Positions 9,395 through 17,245 of a stretch of 64,000 nt of DNA are shown here, piece by piece. Positions within the stretch are counted from its first letter, which is position 1. Each line of letters begins with the position of its first letter. This stretch comes from QKMZ01 sp012965515 (GTDB lineage Bacteria; Cyanobacteriota; Vampirovibrionia; Obscuribacterales; Obscuribacteraceae). The notes beneath the pieces were generated by a model. It did not search any database. It was not told the origin of the DNA and saw only the letters and a program-made list of their open reading frames with translations. Location: the NCBI GenBank assembly GCA_937879965.1, contig CALFMP010000014.1, positions 248,001 through 312,000 on the forward strand. Direction: 5' to 3'. Position numbers and translations under genes: made by a program.

Positions 9395-9469
9395 CTGGGC
9401 GTAGCTCAGCAGCAGAGCGCTCGTTTTGGAAGCGAGAGGCCGGACGGGCAGCACGTCCCGCCCAGACCA
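9395..9469 (+). tRNA. tRNA-Pro (UGG) with non-canonical D and T loops
   Basis: The acceptor CTGGGCG/CGCCCAG is perfect, with the bacterial proline identity C1-G72 and A73, and CCA is encoded at 9467-9469. The anticodon loop TTTGGAA gives TGG at 9427-9429. The T stem GGACG/CGTCC is perfect, but the T loop is GGCAGCA instead of TTCRANY. The D loop is AGCAGCA, so the usual G18 G19 reads A18 G19. The stems are intact, which argues against a decayed copy, but the T54, T55 and A58 elbow nucleotides are all replaced. Confidence 0.85.
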
Positions 9470-9481
9470 CCTATAGAGAAA

Positions 9482-9506
9482 TTGTAGGGTCGCATTGCAT
9501 GCGACC
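9482..9506 (+). repeat. GTAGGG palindrome, copy 1
   Basis: The flank TTGTAGGG leads into a perfect 8-bp stem ggtcgcat/atgcgacc with TGC loop (9488-9506), lying in the 122-nt gap between tRNA-Pro and tRNA-Tyr. It is the same family as the copies at 9536, 9867, 23692 and probably 62174. Confidence 0.75.
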
Positions 9507-9535
9507 AAAATTTGAGATGTCGATCTTTGAAGGAG

Positions 9536-9560
9536 TTGTAGGGGCGCATTGCATGCGCCC
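9536..9560 (+). repeat. GTAGGG palindrome, copy 2
   Basis: The flank TTGTAGGG is followed by a perfect 8-bp stem gggcgcat/atgcgccc with TGC loop. Compared with copy 1, the stem change T to G is matched by A to C on the other arm. That is a compensatory change, so base pairing rather than primary sequence seems conserved. Confidence 0.75.
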
Positions 9561-9591
9561 TCCACAGAGAGAAACTTCTCAACGTGAGTAT

Positions 9592-9676
9592 GGGAGTGTG
9601 GGTGAGTAGCAAAGCCACCTGCCTGTAAAGCAGTCGCCGCAAGGCTTCGCTGGTGCAAGTCCAGCCGCTCCCACCA
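9592..9676 (+). tRNA. tRNA-Tyr (GUA) with altered elbow residues
   Basis: An 85-nt class II tRNA with a long variable arm (9635-9648), anticodon loop CTGTAAA (GTA at 9625-9627), A73 and encoded CCA (9674-9676). The acceptor GGGAGTG/CGCTCCC has one G-U. The D loop GAGTAGCAAA has A where G18 is expected, and the T loop TGCAAGT has G at position 55. This is the same A18/G55 combination as in the neighbouring tRNA-Pro. One mismatch (C-T) closes the outer end of the anticodon stem. Confidence 0.92.
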
Positions 9677-9679
9677 TAT

Positions 9680-9756
9680 GCCCGGGTAGTCCAACTGGCA
9701 GAGACGCCTGCCTTAGAAGCAGGAGGTTAGTGGTTCAAATCCACTGCCGGGCACCA
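9680..9756 (+). tRNA. tRNA with Leu anticodon (UAG) but short class I variable region
   Basis: A 77-nt cloverleaf: acceptor GCCCGGG/GCCGGGC (one G-G mismatch), anticodon stem CCTGC/GCAGG with loop CTTAGAA (TAG at 9714-9716), T arm AGTGG/CCACT with loop TTCAAAT, A73 and encoded CCA. The D loop contains AACTGGCAGA, close to the AATTGGTAGA of bacterial Leu tRNAs. The variable region is only 5 nt (AGGTT), whereas bacterial tRNA-Leu is class II with a long arm. Charging identity is therefore uncertain. Confidence 0.82.
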
Positions 9757-9759
9757 TAT

Positions 9760-9830
9760 TCCGAGGTCGTCTAATGGTAGGACACGACGCTTTGAACGTT
9801 GGAACGGTGGTTCGAATCCATCTCTCGGAG
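9760..9830 (+). tRNA. tRNA-Gln (UUG), CCA not encoded
   Basis: The acceptor TCCGAGG/TCTCGGA has a weak U1-A72 first pair and G73, both typical of glutamine tRNAs. The D arm is GTCT/GGAC, the anticodon loop CTTTGAA (TTG at 9792-9794) and the T loop TTCGAAT. The sequence after G73 is ATT, so unlike its five neighbours the CCA must be added enzymatically. It is the last tRNA of the cluster. Confidence 0.92.
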
Positions 9831-9866
9831 ATTTCTTTGAAAGTGCGGCATTCAGAATGTCGAGCC

Positions 9867-9891
9867 GGGCGATGCATGGCATCGCCCCTAC
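9867..9891 (-). repeat. GTAGGG palindrome, copy 3 (inverted)
   Basis: A perfect 9-bp stem gggcgatgc/gcatcgccc with ATG loop, followed by CTAC. On the minus strand it reads GTAGGGGCGATGC..., matching the flank of copies 1 and 2. It closes the tRNA region. Confidence 0.7.
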
Positions 9892-9910
9892 GGTTGAGCT
9901 ATGAGTGCGA

Positions 9911-10261
9911 TTAATTCGCATACGATTCTAGAAAGCCGCAGCTTTTGCAGCGCATCGTAACGACTGGGGATGATGGCTCGTCGTTGACGCCGGAAGTGTC
10001 GACCTTAGGGTTTCCCTGAACCCAATTACTGATATGAACAGAGCCTCTTGTCCTGTCAATCAAGAAACCGTTCTCGAATTTCCCTCCGCACTTCGGGCAG
10101 TTGGTGTCAACAATTCGCTGTTGAATTCCGCTGTACCGTTCGGCTTCAGTGCTGATGTCCAACGGTTTCGAAGAGATGTCGCGATACAAAAGGGCCCCGG
10201 CGGCAATGCAGCTGAAAACGATGATTGAGATGACGAAGGGTTTTGACTTGAAAATACTCAT
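9911..10261 (-). CDS. Small membrane-anchored zinc-ribbon protein
   Basis: A 116-residue protein with one N-terminal hydrophobic helix (about 9-26) and a C-terminal part carrying two Cys pairs, CPKCGG (about 55-60) and CKSCG (near 106-110). These can form a zinc ribbon. The family is unknown. It starts 13 nt after the MBL hydrolase on the same strand, so the two are probably one transcript. Confidence 0.7.
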   Translation of the reverse strand: MSIFKSKPFVISIIVFSCIAAGALLYRDISSKPLDISTEAERYSGIQQRIVDTNCPKCGGKFENGFLIDRTRGSVHISNWVQGNPKVDTSGVNDEPSSPVVTMRCKSCGFLESYAN

Positions 10262-10273
10262 TCGTAAATCATC

Positions 10274-10999
10274 TCATATTGATGTGGTTGAGATTAACTT
10301 CTTCAACTCGGTTGGTAAAGTGTTGGATTCATAAGGTCTTCCGTGCCCAGCCAAAAGCCTGTTGGCATCCAGCTTGTCAAATTGGCCAAGACTGGAATTG
10401 CGGGTGTCCTTGTCCAGCGTGCACCATAGCTGGCCCAATGCTGGTTTTCCGTGCAAGTTATCTAGGTTGTCTCCGCAAAACAACGACTGAATTGAGGGAG
10501 CGAAGATACTTATGCTTCCCGGCGTGTGACCAGGAGTGTGCAGTATCTGGAGCCCTTCTATTTCTTGTTCGCCTTTTAGTTGAGCGAGGTTTTCGACTTT
10601 AGGCACGTTAAAGCCGATGTTGTGTGCAAACCATAAAACACATCTGCATATAAGAGAACCGGTTTCGTTGTGAATGGTTTTCTTGCCGCTGAGAAAATCT
10701 GTTTCCTTTTCGTGCGCGAAGACTGGAACGTTCAATGCGCGGGAAATTGCTGCTGCCGCACCTGCATGATCTGGGTGTGCATGGGTGATGATGACTCGTT
10801 TTATCGCTCCGATGTCTTGACTGATCTTTACGATCTCTTCTCCGTGATTTGGGCATCCACAATCGATTAGGGTCAATCCGTCGCCGCCGTTCCAAAGCCA
10901 GCAATTTGTTGGCACTCCAATTAGTGGTGGAAATCTCAGTGTGATTTGCCACAATTTGTCGGGCTGGATGGTGATTACGGTGGGTTTGCTCAATTTCAA
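10274..10999 (-). CDS. MBL-fold metallo-hydrolase
   Basis: A 241-residue beta-lactamase-fold hydrolase. Metal ligands are visible in THAHPDH (about 73-79), the later histidine in HTPGHTPGS, the aspartate in FCGDNL and the last histidine in LLAGHGRP, giving a complete dinuclear site. It belongs to the broad glyoxalase II/lactonase/thioesterase-like group; substrate unknown. The start is TTG at 10999 with no obvious ribosome site, directly after the palindrome at 11002-11027 that separates it from the AttH-like gene. Confidence 0.87.
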   Translation of the reverse strand: MKLSKPTVITIQPDKLWQITLRFPPLIGVPTNCWLWNGGDGLTLIDCGCPNHGEEIVKISQDIGAIKRVIITHAHPDHAGAAAAISRALNVPVFAHEKETDFLSGKKTIHNETGSLICRCVLWFAHNIGFNVPKVENLAQLKGEQEIEGLQILHTPGHTPGSISIFAPSIQSLFCGDNLDNLHGKPALGQLWCTLDKDTRNSSLGQFDKLDANRLLAGHGRPYESNTLPTELKKLISTTSI

Positions 11000-11001
11000 A
11001 A

Positions 11002-11027
11002 GCGGGCGAGCCGCCCGCGCTCCCAGG
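11002..11027. repeat. REP-like palindrome with GCGCTCCC flank
   Basis: A perfect 7-bp stem gcgggcg/cgcccgc with AGC loop (11002-11018), then GCTCCCAGG. It sits exactly between the stop of the AttH-like gene (11033) and the TTG start of the MBL gene (10999). The hairpin would therefore form just before that start in a cotranscript. The GCGCTCC flank is shared with the element at 18285. Confidence 0.65.
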
Positions 11028-11032
11028 AGTTT

Positions 11033-12208
11033 TTAGATTTTCTTTTTGAAAGTTTCCGAGTAGCCGGTCATTTCGACGTAGCCTTCACCCGTAACCGGTT
11101 TTCCCAACTTTGTGCCGGTGATGGTGGAGGAGCCTTCCCAGTAGGTAACGTCGGTTGAACGCTTTGTGACAAGTTCTTGGCTGTCAAAATCTGCGTAGAC
11201 TTGGAGTTTGATTTGTTTAGAAGGTATCTCGATGTCCCAATTCATAGGATAGTTGCCTTTGCTTTTGGGACTAAGCCACTTTGACTTGGAACGGATTTTG
11301 AATTGTGAGAGGGATAAATGTTCGGCTTTTCCATCAGCAAGAATGAGAGTACCGCTCGAATTCTTGTCTAGAGAGCCATCTTTCTTTCGCATCATATACA
11401 ACATGAGTTCAGTATTGTCATTTAATTGCAGACTGAACCAGTCCCAGCCAATTTGCTCTTCTGTGAGTTGGTTTGATCCGAATTCGTGATCCATCCATGA
11501 AGTACCGGTCACTCTTTTTTCTTTTCCGTCGATGAAAAGAAGTCCTTTCGTTTCCATTCGAGTAAGTGAGTAATAGTGAGAAGCGCAACCAATGCAATCT
11601 GCCTTTTGGCTAACACCATCTTTGCCATGGATTACTGGAGGCTTCTTCGAGGTCAAAAGCAACTTAATGCCCGTCTTTTCCGCATCAGCGCTTAGCATCA
11701 TTGCGTCGCCTGCTTCATCGACTCGCCAGCCATCATTGTAAATGTGCAGCACGGATTTGCTTGCAGCGCCGAGTGACAGTCCACTGCGCGTGAGCTTTTC
11801 GAAAAAGTGGAATTTCTTGTTGTTGATATCGCTCACTGCAAAGTGGGCTAGATAAACGTTTGAATGGTCTTTGTCTTTTGACTGACTTTTTTCTGATGGC
11901 GAAACACCGCTTCGGAAAAATGTTAATTCGTATCCATACTTGTTCCCATCTTCGCTTTTCAGATGACCTGTGTAATACCACCACTCAGTTTTAAAATCCT
12001 CATGAGAAGCATGATCGCGAGGAAAGGAGAATTTATATCCAGGCAACGCCTTCTTGTAAAAGTTGTCTGTCACTTCAGCCTGTGCGAACGGGACGAAGAT
12101 GGTGGCAGCTGTGAGTGCGGCAAACACAATCGTTCGGTGACGTAAAACGAGGTTTCGAAAACTCATTGCCATAACTTTTGAAAATAAGGGATTATTTGTC
12201 TTTCTCAT
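11033..12208 (-). CDS. AttH/CrtC-like secreted lipocalin-fold protein
   Basis: A 391-residue protein with a signal peptide (hydrophobic about 25-41, cleavage near FAQA/EV). The mature part has the CrtC/AttH-family landmarks EWWYYTGHL, YELTFFR, GTSWMDHEFGSN and GWDWFSLQL. These are the N-terminal CrtC-like and C-terminal lipocalin-like halves of the family. It follows an FtsX permease (3-nt gap) and a LolD-type ATPase, the same set as the attEFGH arrangement, so it is probably the extracytoplasmic member of that system. A literal carotenoid hydratase role is unlikely because no carotenoid genes are nearby. Confidence 0.85.
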   Translation of the reverse strand: MRKTNNPLFSKVMAMSFRNLVLRHRTIVFAALTAATIFVPFAQAEVTDNFYKKALPGYKFSFPRDHASHEDFKTEWWYYTGHLKSEDGNKYGYELTFFRSGVSPSEKSQSKDKDHSNVYLAHFAVSDINNKKFHFFEKLTRSGLSLGAASKSVLHIYNDGWRVDEAGDAMMLSADAEKTGIKLLLTSKKPPVIHGKDGVSQKADCIGCASHYYSLTRMETKGLLFIDGKEKRVTGTSWMDHEFGSNQLTEEQIGWDWFSLQLNDNTELMLYMMRKKDGSLDKNSSGTLILADGKAEHLSLSQFKIRSKSKWLSPKSKGNYPMNWDIEIPSKQIKLQVYADFDSQELVTKRSTDVTYWEGSSTITGTKLGKPVTGEGYVEMTGYSETFKKKI

Positions 12209-12211
12209 ATC

Positions 12212-14854
12212 CTACTCACTTCGCACGAATTCTGCTGCCTTCGTTCTCCCCGCTTCGTTTGCCGGAATTATTCCGGCAGCCAACGCTGCAACGATGACCA
12301 AAGCGGATGATTGAAGGATGAAATCCCAGGGAATCATCATCTGAATCGTCCAGCCAAAAGATTGCCTGTTAATGACGTTTACCAATAACAGAGAAAGAAC
12401 ATAACCGACGCAGATTCCAGCCACACTCCCACAGGTTCCAAGTATTACTGCCTGGGAGAGAACCACTTTTCTAAGTTGTGTACGCGTTGCACCAAGGTAT
12501 CTGAGAATAGCAAATTCACGCCTTGACTCATGCGTCAACGCAAGAAGCGCGTTCATAACTGAAAGAAGTGCGACAGCGATTGCAATCGTGTGTAATGCAT
12601 AGGTCACAGAGAATGTTCGGTCAAACACTCTCATTGCTTCTGTTCTCAACTCTTTGTTATTTCGAATGAGAACCAATGAAGTCCCCTTCAATCGATCGAT
12701 GCAATTCTTTCGGACGGCTTCGGCGTCACTGCTTGGTGCGAGGAAGACAGCTATGCTCGTCAGTTTTGTGTCGTTGAAGTTCTTCAGATACTGCTTGCGA
12801 TCAATGATTATGTAACCTAAGTCGCTCGAATAATCGTAGTAGACTCCTGCCACCTTCAGTGGTAACGGTCCATGCAACGTTGGAATTTCGATGGTGTCAC
12901 CAGTCTTGATACCGCGACGCACTGAGAAAGTTTCCGAAATGACGCAGTCGTTCGATCCCATAGATTCAATCAGGGCGCTGCCTTTTTGTCCGTTGACCAA
13001 TCTCAGGCGCCCGTATTTTTTCAGTACGTCGAACTCTCCGGCACCGATTAGCACCGGGTCTCCGTTGACCACTGACCGGTGTTCTACGAACCCGTCGACA
13101 GCTGCGACACCAGGCAAATGTCGTATGATGTCGGCGGCTTTAGCGTCAATCTTGCCTTCTCTATTTCCCTCCGCGCGAGATTGCGATTGAATGTACAAAT
13201 CTGCCTTCAAGGTTTGTTCAACCCATGCCACCACCGTGCTGCGGAAACTCGAAATCATTATGGCAAGACTGATCATCATGGAGATTCCTACCATAAGGCT
13301 TGCAACAGCGACGGCTGTTCTTCCTGGAGCACCGGCGAGTGCACGCATGGATATGGTGCCTTCCACGCCCAATAGCGATTTTATCGACTTGTTTTGGTTT
13401 AGTACTGAGAAGGCGAAATTGAGTGCGAACGGGATGATGAGAGCGGTGCCGATAATCGCAGCAAAGGCGGCGGCATATCCAAAGAAAGGAAATCCCGCGA
13501 TTGGTTTGCCGAGTGTTGCCAGTGCACCAAGGATGTATACGACTATGCCGGCAATCAAAAGTCCATTTGTTGAATGCACGATTCTAGATTCGTAAGAACC
13601 TTTTCGTGCGGCTTCTGCTGGTGCCACCGACGTTGCCTCGATGATTGGAGGAATGGAGGCAATTATTGTTAGTGAAACTCCCACCGCAAATGCTTTCAGT
13701 AAAGTTATGGGTTCTATTGTCGAAGATCCCAATGGATGGCTGAAATAGAAGTGCTCGATCGTTCCTGCAATTGCTGTAAGCGCACTATCGGATAACATGA
13801 CACCGGATAAGACTCCCAGAAGAGAACCTGCGATGCCGAAAAAAATTGCCTCGCAGAGAAACAAACTGGCAATCTTCATTTTGTTCGCACCCAGCGTGCG
13901 CAGAATGCCAATCTCTTCTCTACGACGCACAATTGAAATGGTCATTGTGTTGTAGATGAGAAACATCCCTACAATCAGTGCTATGAATGCGAGCGCAGTG
14001 AGGTTGTATTGAAATGAACGAGTCATCTTCTCGACTGTGCGAGCACGCGCAGATGGAGTATCCACTGTGACAGGTTGCGATATGTTATCTGAAAGATGCT
14101 GTTGAACAGATGCGAAAACCTTTTCAGGAACGATGAGTTCAACCTGCGTGATCTTTCCTGGGATATCGAGAAGATCCTGCGCAGTTTCCATATCGACAAC
14201 CACAACTTGACCGTTAAAAGATTTGCCAAGTCCTTTCGATTTGAGCACTCCGATCACTTTCAGCTTCACGACTTTGTCATTGACAGACAAAGGCAATTCG
14301 CTATCCCTATCAAGTCTCAATTCCTCTGCGAGTTTTTCTCCAATCAGTGCGGTGCCAAATTCGAGCAGGGATGTTGATGTGTTTTTTTCTTTGCTCTCTG
14401 TGGATTCCTTTTCATTGCCGGCAGAGAGTCGAGCATCCTTGGATGCGCTGGATTCTTCCCTCTGCGTGTTGTCTGTTTTTGTCTGAACAAACTCGGCGGG
14501 CGCCAAAGTGTCGATACCGTTTACCTGCACAAGTGGATTGTCTCCCCCCACGGCGACCGCATGTGCTTGCAGCAAAGGCGTGTAAACAACGCCTTCTTTT
14601 CCTAGTGGTGCAAGGCTTGAAAGGATCGTTTGCTCCAGGTAATTTCCGGCCGCTGGTCTGATTTCCAAATTCGCTTTTCCAGAAACCAGATCCACTGTTT
14701 CCTTGAATTCGCTCAACGCTGTCTCATTGGCAATGCTAATTGCCAGAAAAACGCAAACACCAAGGGCGATACCTGTGACGGTGATGGCCGTACGGCGCCA
14801 ACTGGAGATGAGATCTCTTATGACAAACGGATAAAACAGGCGCAAAACGGACAT
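12212..14854 (-). CDS. FtsX/MacB-type ABC permease (double-size)
   Basis: An 880-residue inner-membrane permease built as two FtsX/MacB-type halves. There is an N-terminal helix (about 22-45) with periplasmic domain (about 50-275), three core helices (about 290-420), more helices (about 435-490), a second N-terminal-type helix (about 515-545) with periplasmic domain (about 550-745) and a final three-helix core to the C-terminus (about 755-875). Motifs RREEIGILRTLGA and RREFAILRYLGA mark the two cores. Fused permeases of this size act as one unit with a LolD-type ATPase, encoded 2 nt upstream. It likely moves lipoproteins or other envelope substrates. Confidence 0.9.
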   Translation of the reverse strand: MSVLRLFYPFVIRDLISSWRRTAITVTGIALGVCVFLAISIANETALSEFKETVDLVSGKANLEIRPAAGNYLEQTILSSLAPLGKEGVVYTPLLQAHAVAVGGDNPLVQVNGIDTLAPAEFVQTKTDNTQREESSASKDARLSAGNEKESTESKEKNTSTSLLEFGTALIGEKLAEELRLDRDSELPLSVNDKVVKLKVIGVLKSKGLGKSFNGQVVVVDMETAQDLLDIPGKITQVELIVPEKVFASVQQHLSDNISQPVTVDTPSARARTVEKMTRSFQYNLTALAFIALIVGMFLIYNTMTISIVRRREEIGILRTLGANKMKIASLFLCEAIFFGIAGSLLGVLSGVMLSDSALTAIAGTIEHFYFSHPLGSSTIEPITLLKAFAVGVSLTIIASIPPIIEATSVAPAEAARKGSYESRIVHSTNGLLIAGIVVYILGALATLGKPIAGFPFFGYAAAFAAIIGTALIIPFALNFAFSVLNQNKSIKSLLGVEGTISMRALAGAPGRTAVAVASLMVGISMMISLAIMISSFRSTVVAWVEQTLKADLYIQSQSRAEGNREGKIDAKAADIIRHLPGVAAVDGFVEHRSVVNGDPVLIGAGEFDVLKKYGRLRLVNGQKGSALIESMGSNDCVISETFSVRRGIKTGDTIEIPTLHGPLPLKVAGVYYDYSSDLGYIIIDRKQYLKNFNDTKLTSIAVFLAPSSDAEAVRKNCIDRLKGTSLVLIRNNKELRTEAMRVFDRTFSVTYALHTIAIAVALLSVMNALLALTHESRREFAILRYLGATRTQLRKVVLSQAVILGTCGSVAGICVGYVLSLLLVNVINRQSFGWTIQMMIPWDFILQSSALVIVAALAAGIIPANEAGRTKAAEFVRSE

Positions 14855-14856
14855 CG

Positions 14857-15546
14857 CTAAGTACTCTCGTTCGGTACGAGAGTTCCATCTCGCATTTGCA
14901 GTAAGCGATCGGCAGTTTGACTCGCTTCCTTGCTGTGCGTAGCCATGATGACTCCGAGTTTGAAATCGCGATTGAAATCCTTGATCAACTGCAAAATCTT
15001 TTCGCCATTTTGAGTATCCAGATTGCCGGTCGGTTCATCTGCGACCAAAAGTTTTGGTTCGTGTATCAACGCGCGTGCGATTGCGACTCTTTGCATTTCA
15101 CCGCCCGATAATTGAGCCGGGAAAAAGTGTGCTCGACTCTCGAGTCCGACTCTGTGCAAAAGCTCCTTGGCGCGTTTTTCAGCAGACTGAGCTTTACTCT
15201 TGTTGAGTTCGATAGGTACCATGACGTTTTCCATCACAGAAAAGGTCGGCAAGAGATTGAAAGCCTGAAAGACGAAGCCGATTTTTTCACCACGAACACG
15301 AGTCAGTGCTTCGTCGTCAAGTTGAGTCGTTGTTTGTCCATCAAAAACGATTGAGCCTGAATCAGGTCGATCGATTGCACCGATAAGATTAAGCAGAGTG
15401 CTTTTGCCGCAGCCGCTTGGTCCCATGATGGCGACGAATTCGCCGGAACGGATGTCAATCGAAACGTTTTTGACGGCATTTATGTTGTGTGCTTTGTAGC
15501 ACTTCGACACTTTATCCAATGAAATTAAGACGTCAGATTCCGGCAT
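14857..15546 (-). CDS. LolD/MacB-type ABC ATPase
   Basis: With the ATG at 15546 the protein is 229 residues, the usual LolD length; the frame also runs 39 codons further upstream without a better ribosome site. It shows Walker A GPSGCGKST, Q-loop VFQAFNLLP, signature LSGGE, Walker B LLVADEPTGNLD and the switch histidine in ATHS. The stop is 2 nt before the permease start, so the genes are translationally linked. It powers the FtsX-type permease and AttH-like set downstream. Confidence 0.9.
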   Translation of the reverse strand: MPESDVLISLDKVSKCYKAHNINAVKNVSIDIRSGEFVAIMGPSGCGKSTLLNLIGAIDRPDSGSIVFDGQTTTQLDDEALTRVRGEKIGFVFQAFNLLPTFSVMENVMVPIELNKSKAQSAEKRAKELLHRVGLESRAHFFPAQLSGGEMQRVAIARALIHEPKLLVADEPTGNLDTQNGEKILQLIKDFNRDFKLGVIMATHSKEASQTADRLLQMRDGTLVPNEST

Positions 15547-15622
15547 TACGTTTTCGATCTGCTTACGTACTAACTTACTCACCTGTATTTGGTCGATTTG
15601 CTCCCTTCTCTTAATTGTATTA

Positions 15623-15665
15623 ACTAGAAAAGAACATTGGGTGAACCACAACAGCCCACCCAATG
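15623..15665 (-). terminator. Rho-independent-type terminator
   Basis: On the minus strand a 9-bp perfect stem CATTGGGTG/CACCCAATG (13-nt loop) is followed by TTCTTTTCT. It lies after the stop of the 199-residue gene at 15717 and before the ATPase operon, so it likely separates the two transcripts. Confidence 0.6.
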
Positions 15666-15716
15666 CTTATTGCTTATTGCGAGCCTTTGTGGCTCTTTTC
15701 TCAACGGACGCGGCGC

Positions 15717-16316
15717 TTACTTCTTGGCGCTTTTCTTCGGCTTTTTGTTGTCCGAAGCTTCACGCTTATCGCCTTTGCTGTCTTTGGCCGTGGACTTGCC
15801 CGAATTTGCTTTGAGGAAGTCGCGGGTGAAGTCTTGACCGAGTTTGGTCACTGCTTCTTTTGGTTCGCGCGCCGACAAGAAGACTTTGTCGCTGTAGGTA
15901 ACAGCTTGTACTTTTGACTTAGGATCACGTACGAGGCTCACCCATTGCCTGACCGAGAGCTCGGCTATAGTGTGGCTTGCCGTTTTGTAGAAGGTGATTT
16001 GCAGAATCGCATCCACAGGAGCATCGCCAGGCTTAAGCTTTGTGGCAACGAAGAGCGGAACGCCTGTTTCCTTCAAGATGCCGCCCAGTTCGCTTTCCAG
16101 CGGTTCATAATTCTTGTAACCGACGACGCGATAGGCGATACCTCTGATGCCCTCGAGGGAAGGAACCATAAGCGTTTCGCGTGCTTCCTTGCGCTTAGCC
16201 TGGATTTCTTCCATGGAAAGCGGCGGAGCATTCTCAGCTTGAGCCGGCATTGTGACCGCGGCAGCGCCGAACGAAACGGCCAGGAGTAGAGAAGCAAGTT
16301 TGTGGTTGAGTGTCAT
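15717..16316 (-). CDS. Exported hypothetical protein with lysine-rich tail
   Basis: A 199-residue protein. The signal peptide (about 1-27, cleavage near PAQA/EN) is followed by an alpha/beta domain (about 50-165) with segments GIRGIAYRVVGY and DAILQITFYK. The C-terminal tail (about 170-199) is almost wholly Lys, Ser, Asp and Ala. The ATG at 16316 has AAGGTG 9 nt upstream. I recognise no family; the basic tail could bind acidic surface polymers, which is speculation. Confidence 0.7.
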   Translation of the reverse strand: MTLNHKLASLLLAVSFGAAAVTMPAQAENAPPLSMEEIQAKRKEARETLMVPSLEGIRGIAYRVVGYKNYEPLESELGGILKETGVPLFVATKLKPGDAPVDAILQITFYKTASHTIAELSVRQWVSLVRDPKSKVQAVTYSDKVFLSAREPKEAVTKLGQDFTRDFLKANSGKSTAKDSKGDKREASDNKKPKKSAKK

Positions 16317-16591
16317 AGAGACTGCACCTTGAAAATTGACGACACATGAGCATATTAGGCCGTAAAGCGTACCAGCTTTGGAGCTTTCCGGCTATTTCCG
16401 TGGATAAAAAGCTACAGAATTCCATTGTCAGGGGGCGTTTTGCCATCCTCACAAATCCCTCAGCCTTTAGAGTTAATACTGAAATTACAACAAACCCCAA
16501 CCCGGAAACACAGAAGACGCCGCACAAATGGGATAATGTGACACCGTAGGCGGCAAGAAGATTAAATGCCGAGATTCAAGGAGTATTTAGT

Positions 16592-17236
16592 ATGCGCTTC
16601 TCATTTACAAAATTGCTGGCAACCAGCTTCTCTTTGGCACTGGCAAGCAGCTGCGCTATAACGCTGTCCGCTTATGCTCAAGGTGAAACACAAGCCGACC
16701 AAGCTGCGTTCAGTGACGATGGCGACATGCTCCGCCTCAACGAAGCTCAACTCAGAGACCTCGAAATGCAAGAGCAAAGTGCTGAGAATGTAGCCAATAT
16801 GGACGCATCGAAAAATCAGCAATACCGTTTATATGCCGAAAAACGAATCGCTGAAGTTGAAAAACTAAAAGGTGCCAAGAAGGCAGATGCCGATTCGCAA
16901 GTTCAAACTCTGCGCAGATGGTTGCAAGCAGATCAGGCGCAACGCGCCCGCGATTTGCAAATCATCCGCAGCTTGCAAGCAAGAATTGCCAGATTGGAGC
17001 AAACACAACAAACCACAATGGCAAACATGGGCAATGACATTGGCGCTGTTAGAGAAGCTGCCAATGATGCTCGTGCTGACGACAAGTTCCGTCAACAAAT
17101 GTCGATGAATTACTTCAACGAAATGCAAACTGAAATGGGTGCAGCATCGTGGTACCCGCCGCGTGGTGGTGGTGCTAACTACAACATGGGCGGTATGGGC
17201 TTCAACGGCGGACAACAGCTGTTCGGCGGATATTAG
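16592..17236 (+). CDS. Exported coiled-coil protein with Gly-rich C-terminus
   Basis: A 214-residue protein. AAGGAG 8 nt before the ATG gives a firm start. The signal peptide ends near AYA (about 29). A charged coiled coil spans about 70-135 (repeats of RLYAEKRIAEVEKLK type), and the end is rich in Gly, Asn and Met (PPRGGGANYNMGGMG). Function unknown. The downstream TIG-domain gene uses a ribosome site overlapping this gene's stop, so the pair is cotranscribed. Confidence 0.72.
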   Translation: MRFSFTKLLATSFSLALASSCAITLSAYAQGETQADQAAFSDDGDMLRLNEAQLRDLEMQEQSAENVANMDASKNQQYRLYAEKRIAEVEKLKGAKKADADSQVQTLRRWLQADQAQRARDLQIIRSLQARIARLEQTQQTTMANMGNDIGAVREAANDARADDKFRQQMSMNYFNEMQTEMGAASWYPPRGGGANYNMGGMGFNGGQQLFGGY

Positions 17237-17245
17237 GAATAAGAC

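Noticed and set aside
9395..9469. tRNA-Pro as a decayed pseudogene
   Set aside because: All stems, proline identity elements and encoded CCA are intact, and the same elbow change occurs in the adjacent tRNA-Tyr.
8980..9609. Plus-strand open frame of 209 codons
   Set aside because: It runs through tRNA-Asp, tRNA-His, tRNA-Pro and into tRNA-Tyr, so it cannot be a gene over its length.
11033..12208. Literal carotenoid 1,2-hydratase (CrtC)
   Set aside because: No carotenoid genes nearby; the ABC permease/ATPase context fits AttH-like proteins better.
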